Shown here: positions 37,804 through 49,800 of the stretch, in pieces
Layout: each line of letters starts with the position of its first letter
How positions within the stretch are numbered: position 1 is the first letter of the stretch
Assembly: GCF_023053635.1 (NCBI RefSeq)
Contig: NC_086172.1
Coordinates: 25,449,501 to 25,513,500, forward strand
Source: Elgaria multicarinata webbii
Taxonomy: Eukaryota > Chordata > Lepidosauria > Squamata > Anguidae
Reading direction: 5' to 3'
Length of the DNA stretch: 64,000 nt
Position numbers and translations under genes: made by a program
The notes under the pieces: model-generated
The model's database searches: none
What the model was told of the DNA's origin: nothing
What the model saw: only the letters and a program-made list of their open reading frames with translations

Positions 37804-40800
37804 TTCTTACCCGCCTCTGCATTCTGATCGAGGCGGGGAACAGCAGCAAATATAAAATGCATTAAAGAATAGTTCACAATCTTTTCCGCGTTCACTGTTT
37901 TAACTTTTGTAAACCGCCCAGAGAGCTTCGGCTATGAGGTGGTATATAAATTTATTTAATAAATAAATAAATACTGATATGAGTTGGAACGAGCTCTGAG
38001 GTGAAATTTGTGGGGCATCGGAGCGTTCAGGGTTTGCCAGTTCACACTCCCCTAATTGCACAATCCAGATCAATCACTTTTGTGCATTGTGGAGAATGTT
38101 CTACTCTGGTGACAGTGTCTGTCAATTCACAATCACTGTGAATGATAATTTTTTTTTGCACTTTACACTACTATCCAAACTGCCGTTCCTGCACACGATA
38201 CAATTATTCTTATAACTTTCCAAAGAAACTCACATTGCATCTCACTTACATCAATTCCATACAATCCGCCCCGCACCCTCAGGTCCTCTGGAAAGACATT
38301 ATTCCAGTCAGCAAAAAGTAGACTGACAAGCATTACCCAGAAGACCTTCTCTTCTGCTGCTCCCAGACTGTGGAATGGCCTGCCGGAGGAGATTCGTCAA
38401 CTTAACAATCTTTCCGAAGTTAAGAAAGCCATAATGATCTCTTCCGGCAGGCCTATCCAGTTGAATTTTAAGAGGCCTTTTAATATTGTAGCAGTTTTAT
38501 ATGTTTTAGTTTTATGTATTTTATGGTGTTTAGTATTTGGTATTGCTCCCCGCCTCGATCCAGAGGGCGAGGCGGGTAAGAAATAAATATAACATCATCA
38601 TCATCATCAAAATAACTGCAGATAGCGAGCCAAAGTTTAGGCTCATCACCTCCCCACCATCTTTTCTGAGATATCACCCTGAGATTTGGAGGCACTTGAA
38701 GCATGCGAGTTCCACCATGTATTTTTTTCAACTGAGAACAAAATTCATTGCAACAAACATTACCTGCCCGAAGGAACATTGGAATTCTTTTTAAAACTGG
38801 GGTCTCTAACGTGGAGCCTATGGGCACCTCTCTCTGCACCTGCCAAGCTCTGCGCTCCGCCTGATTTATTTATTTTTAAAAACTGGGAAGCTGGCTTGAA
38901 GTACCGCGAAAAGCTGCCCTCCACAGCCATCTGTTTAGTTAGGTTCAAAGAAGTAGCTTCTTTGAAGCTCAGACCTCACTTTGGGTAGGTTACTTTTTCT
39001 TTCTTTTTTTAGCCTCACCAGTTTGCCTTCTGGGAAAGGAGCATTTATGACCATCCCTGCCCACCACGGTAGTCATTTTCTGAATGGGCAAGTCCGACCC
39101 CCCAGAATGTGCCCTCTGATCCAAAGAAGTTTGGGGACCCCCCCCCATTTCAACATATTGGCTTCCTGATGCCCCCTGCTTGTTTGGTTGCTTATTTCTA
39201 CTTTGGGGCGCAAAATAAAATTAATTTTATTTAATTAATTTTCACCCTATTTTTAACACAGTGATTTCTTGGTCTTGGCCTTTGCCCAGCCCTTCTGCCC
39301 ACCTCCAATTCTGATAGGGGCTCTGAGCCTTTACAAAGGTTGAGAGAACGAAAAATTATTTATTTATTTATTTATTTATTACATTATATACCGCCCAATA
39401 GCCGGAGCTCTCTGGGCAGTTCACAAAAATTAAAACCATTCAAAGTATAAAACAACAGTATAAAACCATACAATATAAAAGCTCAAGCAGATAAAAACAG
39501 CAGCAATGCAAAATTACAAATTTAAAACCATGTTATTTAAAATTTATAGATTGTTAAAATGTTGGGAGTGGCAAGCTGGAGGGCACGACTGTGAATCCTA
39601 ATATTAAGAATTCAAGGGGGGTGGGGAGAGAAACAACCCACCCCCAATGGCAGACTCATCAAGGTATTTAACTTATGATCGTACTCACAGATTGCTTGGA
39701 CAATCATTGTATCGACTTTGTCTGGGCTGAACTTCAGCTTGTATCGCGAAAGGCTGAAAACAGACACATAAATGTAAACAATTATACAATCAGCTGACGC
39801 ACTCACTTCTCTTTCCCCCTCCAATCAACAAAGGCATCGCCATTTACTGGTATGGAGAGGACATCTTTGCCAACTGTGTTTTGCATATCATTGAGCCAGG
39901 TTGAACATTAGTGAGGGCTGGTTCACTTGATCAAACAGCCCAATGAGGCTTATTTAACCCTCGCATAATCCACGGCCTGTTTTAGGGTTATGTGACAGTT
40001 GTTTAACTCACATGCAACCCACCCCTGCTGGGTTCAGACAACACAACAGCCTGCAGTAGAAGTTTGAATATTCTAAAGCCGGCTGGCCCACACTACGCTT
40101 TGCTCATAAAAAAACCAAGTCTGTGTGTTTCATTCCAAAATGCCAACTCCAACCACAAGAGAGTAGAAACAACTGTACAGATAATACCTATCTCAGGAGA
40201 AGTTTAAATGGGGCAATCAAAAACACAATCACTTTCTCTAATAAAATGCAGACACACTGTTCAGTAGGACCAACAGTTACGACTTCTTCCAGCATCAATT
40301 ACTGACTATTTTCTAGATCGCACTTGAAATGTCCAATGGGGTTTACAAACTCGCAACATAATCCTATAATGTAGATATTAATCCTATAATGTAGATACTA
40401 TTACTGCTATTGTTAGAAATGGGAAACCAAGGCTAGTGAGCAGACACAGCACTGGAATGGAAGATGGGATGAGAAAGGCCTTCTTATACTATTTATTTAT
40501 TGCATTTATATCCTGCCTTGTTTCCTCCAAGGAACCCAAGGCGGCATACATAATCCTCTTCCTCCTCACCATTTTATCCTCACAATAACAACCGCGTGAG
40601 GGAGGTTGGGCTGAGAGTCTGTGACTGGCCCAAAGTCACTCAGTAGGTTTCCATGGCTGATTGGGGACTAGAACTCTGATCTCCCGACTCCCAGTCCAAC
40701 ACTGACTTGAACCACGGTCTGACTTGAACCAGTTTCTATGATCCAACTCATAACAAATGTCAACTGAATCATTGTCGTGCTCATTCTGCACGTGCAGTAT

Positions 40801-43800
40801 TTTTCAGATGAATCTAAGCCTAAGCCTCATGTTTAAAAGCTTTTAGGCAATTATCAGAGGAGAACGCTTCATGGAGGATACTTACCTTTAAACTGCTTTT
40901 ACAAGATTAACCATTTCCCTTTCACCCAAGGGGAAAGACATACAACAGCATCCTCCAATCTGGTGCACTCTAGTTGTGGGGAACCCATGCTGGCTGGGAT
41001 GATGGGAGTTGTGTGCTCTCCAGGTGAGTCCAACTCACCTGGAGAGCACCAGGTTGGGGGAGGTTGATATACAACAGACAGAGGAATGAACAGATTAGAG
41101 TTGGAAAAATGTTAATGTTACCTGTGTGCCAATCCTAAACACATTGCTGCCATCTCCCGCGATGGAAGGCCAGTGAGAAGCCCTTCCATTTGGGTACGGA
41201 TGCCTCTCATCAGTTCAGTAACCATCGGACTGTGGATACAACTTAAATTCAGCTTGTCCTGCAGAGGGTGAGATTTGGGATACATATTTTGATTTAAAAA
41301 AAAGCATACCATATTGTCGCAACAACAAACATATTTAGGGTTCCATGAACCACACACCCAATAAACGTCAGGTTGTCCAAAGGCGACAACCCTCTCAGGC
41401 CCACTTTCCAAGTGAAATACTTAAGCTAGCATCCCATCGAAGGACTTGGGAAACCCCATTATTTCAGCAAAGCATCTCCAGTTGTATAATAGAAATTTAG
41501 ATGGCAGTTCAATAGTTCTTGTAATTCATATTGACATTAAATACAAACCTTCCCTGAAAACTTTTTTTGTATTGTCCTGTACTTCTATACAAATCAAAGA
41601 CTAAAGACGCCTCAAGAAGCAAAGGGATTCAATTTTTTCCCCAAAAATAAATGTTACCAACAATCCATACTTATAAGCATTATCACCGATACTTATTTAT
41701 AATCAAGAATTCGCTGTCTTTCTTCTGCCCTCCCAATCCGTTTTTTTCCTTTGATCCAGCGTTCATTACATTATAAGCCTGCAGGCAAGGATTGTCCTTG
41801 TTTTAACCTTGTACAGAACTTAGTAAATGTAGGCAGTGTATCAGCGATAAATAATATTGGTCTGGATCCAGACTGTCGTGTTTCTCAGAACACTCCTGCT
41901 TTCGGTGGGAGGCAAATGATGAGGCTTGCTAAGTAATCCACAAAGCTTTTATTAAGCAACAAACATCTCTTCTACCTGAAGAGAGTCTAACCTCTTGGAA
42001 ACATCCCCCTAGGCAAAACTATGCAAACTAAGCAAGACAATAGTCTGTTCAAGAAGAATAGGAAGCCACTTCTCAAACGCCTGTAACTTCAGAGCGCCTG
42101 GTGCGGAGGCAGGTTCTGGCGTAATCGAACTGACTTTCTCATGCCTTCCTTCCGTGCAGTGCATTTTAGCTTCTGACAGACCCTAGCATCAGCTAGCTTG
42201 TCAGGACGCTCACCTCCGGAAGAAACTTCACTTCCCACTGAGTATGTAGGATTTGGCCTTGAGGAGATAAACTCTGGAGAGGACTGACTCCCAGCTGGGG
42301 AATCGCCCGTGAGAGCTTCCTCCCCCACTGGTACAGGCTGGCTGGTGTCTGGCACTGCATCTTCTAGTTCTGAATCTGGTTCTGATTGATTACCTGAAAC
42401 ATCTTCTCCCAAAACAGGGGCAGTAGGGTTAGACATGACACAGACCTAGTCAGTCATATTTAGAGCAGAGCCATTGAAAACATTGGGACTAAAGACTACT
42501 GAACTAAGTTAAGTAACACCTATTTAGTCATATTTTTAAATATGACAAAACTGGATTCTACCTAATGAGAATAACTATCAGGCAGCAGGGTCACCGCATT
42601 TCAACACCAGCAAAGCAGGGCCCAATATCTATCATCGGCTAAACATTGACATTAAACATTTCTTCTGGATGTAGGGAAAAGCTCATCTTTGGGTATTTTT
42701 TTGGGGGGAGCACCATCATTGTTACTGATCTCTAAAGATCACCAAAGGCCTTCAGTATATGACCTCATTAGAATAATACCCCCAACAGGGGACATAAAAA
42801 TCAGAGTTTACCTTTATTACACCTCCCAGCTTGGCATCTGATACAGCCAACTGTTCGTGGGCATCTTTGGCTACTATCTTCTTTAAGATTTTCTTCAGGT
42901 TCTTGCTGATTTTGCCTTCCACTAGGGCTGTGGATGCTTCAAGAAGAAAACACAACTTTGCAAAGGGACTGTGGATTTTTTGAACGATCCCTCCCAGGAA
43001 AGTGTAACGTGGAACAAAAGATGTAGTGAACAGGGGTCACTGGACATTTATTCCCATTGGCTGTCTCAGTGGTAGTGACGAAAAGTTGCACGCAATCACG
43101 GAGGTTCAGTTTCACGAAAGGTGTGTCACTGACAACAGAGAGCTGGTATAAAGCTTTTACTGGCTGCGTTCGGACGACACTTTTGGCAACGCAGGAGGGA
43201 ATTGGCAACGCACAGTACTTTATTTCAGAGTTACTCCCCACACAACATGTTGCCCCCTCGTGTGGCTGAAAGTCCCAGCGTCCTTCTGGGCGGCTGGTGC
43301 TCCTCCCTCCTAGCCCTATCCCATCATGCATTACAAGTTCTGCCAACTGTACAGGAGCAGCCAGGGTGCTTTCGGCCTCTCCTGCCGGAGAACTCTATGA
43401 CCTTTTGGAATATTGCACTTGACGGGGGAGATTACACAACGGAGCCAGCCACACGACATGTTAATCAACGGGTCTCCGGATAAGCAACAGAGCAACCCGT
43501 TGTTTAATTCCAGAAAATAACGTACTGTGAGTTGTGTGCCCATTGTGTTCTGCCCCCCAAACAACACTATAATCAACACAACGGACAATTACCTCTTTAC
43601 CCCACCCGCCTGCCCTTGATTATTGTGTCGTCCAAACCCAGCCACTCTTTTCCAGCATTCTCCAGCCTAGTGCCCTCCACGTGTGTTGGGACTGCAATGC
43701 AGGCTGGGAGACTCTGGAGTAGTAGTCAGGAAACATCAAGAGAGGAATGCACTTATGTGTCTCAAAACAGAAGAGCAATATATTCTCAGGTGCCGGAAAG

Positions 43801-46800
43801 AACTTTTATTATGCCCAACATGTTTTGGAAAGGTTTTTCCTTCCCAGGGGCTGTAGTTTCAAGGAGAAAAAAAGAAAAACATTAAGTGTGGTTTAAAACC
43901 TTCTGATAATCTGGAAACATGTCTGAAAGGTTACACCAAATACTGCACAAAAATGCATCCACAATTTGCAACATTTATAAGATATAACCACTAAAATATC
44001 CCCCCTGAATTATATTAGATAAAAGTTCTAATGTATTGCTTTCACCTACCGATATGTTAAACACACCCACATGTCTGGTGCAATGAATGAAAACAGGTGA
44101 TCGTAATGTTGCCCTGGCAAAAAGTACATGTAGCCTCAGATGTTTATTCAAAGTTAGCCTCACTACGGTTGGTACATAGTAACACAAACTGTAGACTGAG
44201 GACAGCTCAGCCCATCCTTTGAGAGGCATCACCCATGTGGACACTGCATATATTGTAAATATACCCCAAAAGTCACACTTTCATTAATACGGTAGGAAAT
44301 AGAACTTATGCTATTCAACATTTCCCACTTGTTGCAGCGCACATGTGATATATCACCTTTAAAGCCCTACATGGTTTGGGTCCAGGCTACCTGCGGGATC
44401 GCCTTCTCCCGTACAATCCGCCCCGCACCCTCAGGTCCTCTGGGAAGAATCTACTTCAGTCTGCCAAAATTAGGCTGACAGGTATTACCCAGAGGACCTT
44501 CTCTTCTGCTGCTCCCAGACTGTGGAATGGCCTGCCGGAGGAGACTTGTCAACTTAACAGTCTATCAGCATTTAAGAAAGCTATAAACACTGATCTCTTC
44601 TGGCAGGCCTATTCAGTGGAATTTTAGGTAGTTTTTAAAATGATTTTAGGATGTTTTAACAATGTATATTATGTTTAAATTGTTTTATATATTTTATATT
44701 TACTGTTGTTCCTCGCCTCGATCAGAATGGAGGCAGGTAAGAAATAAATAATTATTACATACACAATTAAATGTACATGTGACAAAATACATGTTGGCTG
44801 GACATAAAGACCACTCAAGAAACACATGAGTGAACATTTTAGCAATACACACGATAATCTGGTTTCCCTGTAGCAAATCATTTTTTCACAATAAAACCAT
44901 CCTGAAGAATTCACTTTCTGGGTGATTGTAAATTACATGAACCTAACACCAAGCTTCTTATTAGAAGAGAAATGTTCTAGATTTCGCAGCTGGGCAGTCT
45001 TGCTCCAAAGGGGCTGAACGGAGATCTTGAATACTTTACTGCCACTGTAAGTTTGGAAAGAACCTGGCTAGACTACTCATGAGTAGAGGAAAACAAAATG
45101 CCGCAAGAAACCTTCCCTGTAAAGAAACCTTACTGATTTTCATTTCACCAGCAGCCAATTAGGACTAGAAAATCAGGGTGAATCCTCAATGCTTTCTGGG
45201 CATTTTAAGAGAGAAGCATTGGAAGGATTTCTTGTGACACACTTAAGAGAAAGGTAAGTGGGTAAGTAAGAAAATACACTACGTGGAGAAAATGTTTCTA
45301 TAGCAGAATGTACTAATAAGGCTGCAAAAGTTCAGTATTAATGGAACTGTTTGTTTTATCAGCCAAGGAAGTTAGTTATCAGATCCACCTTTGATGTGTA
45401 TGTAAGCTGTCTTTTGAAAGGGAAGCTTTATTTACTTCAACATGTGGGTATGTTTTAACATAACAGGAAGTAATGGCAATGAATTTGATCTAACATAACC
45501 TAAAAGGGGGAGGAATATTTTAATGGTTATATAAATACTGTAAACTGTGGATGCATTTTTGTACAGTATTTGTTGTAACTTTTAGACAGGTTTCCAGATT
45601 TCTGAGTGTCTTAAACCACACATGTTTCACAATATTTTAATTACAACCCTGGGGGAAGGAAAGTCCTTTCTGAAACATGTGGCGCGTAAAAATAAAAAAA
45701 AATCCAGGCACCTGAGAATATTTTCTTTTCTGTTTTGGGGCACTAAGTGCCATCCCCTCCTGCTGTTTCCTGGACTACAGCTCTTAGCAGCCCCAGACAG
45801 AATGGCTGATTGAGGGGTGGTGGGAGTTGCAGTCCAACACACCTTGAAGGCAGCAGGTGTATTCAGATCTACAGTAAGGGGAAGGCTGATGTATTCAGAG
45901 CTAAGGCTGCAATCTTCTGTGAAATCCTACCGATGTCTATGAGCATACAGACACCTGCGGGATTTGAGCCTAAAAATGCCCCCCATTGTTGTTGTTTAAA
46001 ATGGATACTGTTTTATAATAATATATTTATTTGTTACCCGCCTCTCCCTCTGGATCAAGGCGGGGTACAACACAAATAGAAACACCATAAAATACACTGT
46101 TGTTTTTATATTTTTGATTGTTTTAAATTTTCTATACTTTTTAATGTTCACTGTTTTTAACTTTTGTAAACCTCCCAGAGTTTTGGCTATGGGGCAGTAT
46201 ATAAATTTAATAATAAATAAATAAATAAACTAACACCACTTGTTCATGCATTCCCTGGATAGCCAGCACCAAGGCACACATACGTACTGCTTACATTGAT
46301 TTGTCACGTTTGTAAAGAGCCGCTCACCAGTAGAGGGTAAGGAATGTTTCCAGCTGAGGACACTTGTATAAACTACGTTGGAAATGGGCTCTTGCTCTTC
46401 CCGTACCGGTAATCTAGGGTGACCCTGTAAAAAGGACTGGGCTCCTGTATCTTTAATACTTGTATAGAAAAGGGAATTTCAGCAGGTGTCATTCTTATGC
46501 ATGCAGCACCTGGTGAAATTCCCTCTTCATCCCAACAGTTAAAGCTGCAGGAGCCCCGCCTAGTTACAAAAGGTGGCAGGGGCCCCTGTGGCTTTAACTG
46601 CACCGATGAGGGCATTTCACCAGGTGCTGCATACCTACAAATGACCCCTGCTGAAATTCCCTTTTCAATACAACTGTTAAAGATACAGGAGCCCTGTCCT
46701 CCTTTTCATAGGGTCATGCTAGGCCATCGTTTTTTGTTGTAATTTTCAGGATTAATACGGCTAAAAGCTTCCAAGGGCAGCAAAGGTACGATTACAAAAC

Positions 46801-49800
46801 AGTGCCAGACTCAAATTGCAGCACAGTCAATAAACAAAGCCAAGTCATGAGAGGAAGGTTGACGCAGAAGGTTGGCTCTAGCTCTTGCACGAGCAGAAAT
46901 CTGTTCCTGCACCAAGGCTTCCCTGTCCTCTCCTCCCATCCACAGTCTCTCATGCACACCCCAAATCTGCTCGGGGGGGGCATGCAAAGGAGAGAGGGAA
47001 ACGTGTTCTACATGTGGTTCCTCCCGCAGGCAAATCACCACCATTGTATGTAACCCCAATCTTGCACCAGCTGCAACGGTGTTTCTGAGCCCAATTTAAG
47101 TGCAGTTGTTGTTTTTACCTTTGATGCCTGAAACAGTTTGTGGCCAAAGTTACTGCCTTCACCCCATTAGCCTGCCTACACGCGGAGGTCCCCTTCTCAA
47201 GCTCTACTCATGCCCCTGCCCCAAAGAAGAACTAGGCCGGCAGATACAAGGGAGGGAGCCTCCTTGGCACCGGCTCCTCATCTGTGGAATACACTCCCTC
47301 TTGGGACGCGCCAGACCCCTTCCTCACCAACCTTTAGGGAAGCCTGAAAAACATCTCTGTTCTCAATGGCTTTCGGTGAAACTGATTTCCTCTTGCGTGA
47401 AAACGTTTTCAGCTGTAACCGCTAAGGAATTTGAATACACGTACTAGCTTCATCTGCTGGTTCTTCTTATTCCTTATTTGTGTTTTGAAATGTGTGTTTG
47501 CAGTTTAGGGACTATTGGAAGCCACCACAACAGGGGTTTTCCCTTAAAGCAGGCCAGGCAGGCAAATCCGGACTTTCCAAGCCAGCCCTCCAGGGTTTGG
47601 TTCCCAACATGGCCACAACCCCTTCCTTTGGCACACACACACCCTTTCCCGGCCACTGATTGTTCAGTGGTTCCTTGGCATTTGCACTATTTTACCCCAG
47701 TCTGAAAGGATGAAAAGCCTCTCTTAAGGTTTAGCTACTGGCATTAAGAGCTTTAAGATACAATATGCTGGATATTTTTTGTATTTTTGGCACCACCCTC
47801 CACTGGAAATACATTCCCCCCCCCCCCACATCTGAAAGCTTTTCTGAAATTTAATTCGGTCCTTGGGCTGGAAGAGATCTGCCCCCATCTGAAAAGGACA
47901 GGAAATTATATATATACAAACACACATACATACATATATGAACATTTTAATCCTCAAGTTACCTGCAAGAGCTTCTGTTGTATCTTGAAACTTCTCAAAG
48001 TGTTTCAGTTTCACGCTAAAGGAAAGATACCAAACAGTTTTTGTAAGGTCACGAGGAACTCAGCATCTACTACCAGCTACAAAAATGCAAGATGCTGGAA
48101 AAATAACATGCCTGCAATGTTTGGCTTTTAGAAAAAATAGGAGCTGTTTAATTTTTCAATTTTTTTTTTAAAATGCCCCATTGGGTCAATGCTCCCCCTA
48201 TACGAGGAGAGAAAAAAAGCACCTGAAATCTGGAGGAAAAATAGTCTCTTACTACCTAACCACAAAAATTCAGCAATTGAAATAAAGTCAGGTGCAGGTC
48301 TGTGGTTAGGAACATGAGGAATGAGCTGGATGTTCTTGGAAGTCTTTGGTTCATGTACCAATTCAGCAATAGGCTCAACTGGGTGGCCTTGGGCAAGTTC
48401 ATTCTCTCTCTCAGCTCCACCTACCCACCAGTAATATGGAGATAATTACAGCTTACACAGTTGTACATAAGAATGACTGAGAAAATGGAACACGCGAAGA
48501 AAATAGGAAGCAAGCTGCATAAATACTGGGTACTATTTTCAGCAGAAATTAAGATATATAGATTTATCTGACAGTTTCTGACAACAGGATCCAGCTTATT
48601 ATTTAAGACTATTTCTTAGGCCAACTGTTTGTACACAACCTGTTTCACACAACCAATTATAGTGTTATAAACTAAAAAAATATTTTGGACACATGCTAAT
48701 TTGACAGGTATCCCCATTCTGCAGTAAGTTGAACCCCAAATATAACCACCTTGCAAGATTTTCCTTTCTAGCAAGGCTCTCGCTATTCCTAGTATATCTG
48801 AATTGAATAGCTGTCATGGCTGAACTGGAAGATCTAGACTAGCACAAAAATGGTGGGATATAAATGCAATAATAAATTTAAAAAATGGTAAGGAAATGTA
48901 ACATATGCTGGAATGAAAGAAAATTAGGCCCATCCCTCAATTTCAATGTCCTATCAACCACATTCTTACGTGGAGAAGTTTCCTCCTTCCAGAAAAACTT
49001 GCTTACATTTTATTTGCTTTTTCGGGTGTTTCAAACTCCTTCCATAAACTATCAATTTCTTGGAGCTTCTTCTCATCCAGAACCTGTGGCAGACAGACAG
49101 GAATTGGCAGCAAAGATTTGATTGTTGCCAAGTTAATTTTTCACTACATATAAACAAGATTAAAGGCACAGAGCTGCCCCCCGCCCCCGGTCTTGAAGGC
49201 TAGATTGCACACACAAGCCAATGCAGAACCCATCACACCAACACTTTGAAACATCTCTGCCCAGCAGCATTTTCTTCAGCCTTCAATGAGAAGTAGTTCA
49301 AGCTGCCATCTTATTTATATGCATGCTTAGACAGAAAAGATCCTACAACTCCTCGCCACCTATGCTGGGAGCTATAGGATCCTTCTCTCTAAACATGCAT
49401 AGTAGTGTGTTCATAGTAGATTTATATCCAGCTTTTTGACTAGCAAAAAAGCCTGCAGTATTTTATAGCCTGATATTCAAGGGGGTGGGGTGCGGTGGTC
49501 AAGAATCCTCGACCGGCCTTCTTGGCCAAGCCAAAAAATCTTAGTCACCCCGCTGCCCCTTCACCTATCCTTTAAGCAAATGTTATACATCCTACAATTA
49601 GTAAATAAACACGATTTTTGTACGGATTACAGATGGATAAATGCACGCGGAATGCTTCGAATCCTTTTCAGAAAGACGATCGTGAAACTCACCAGGAGTA
49701 CCTGTGGTTTCTTAAAAATGACTACTAGCCCGCCCATCCAACCCTGCCAGGAGGGAGATCGGGTTTGCTGGAGAAAGGCTCCTCCCCCCCCCCAAATTCT

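Noticed and set aside
38594-38612. Repeated TCATCA as a box C of a further snoRNA
   Set aside because: It is a (CAT)n microsatellite at an L2 tail; no box D or guide fits.
42089-42436. 115-codon frame ([15 protein letters not shown]...) as a host gene
   Set aside because: It lies wholly inside a solo LTR with target duplications, so it belongs to the fossil.
42625-42725. tcatcat-like motifs near exon 4 as another C/D snoRNA
   Set aside because: No matching box D with a terminal stem at a suitable distance.
44376-44627. 83-codon frame [11 protein letters not shown]... as a gene
   Set aside because: ORF2 C-terminus of an L2 copy, repeated at 38255.
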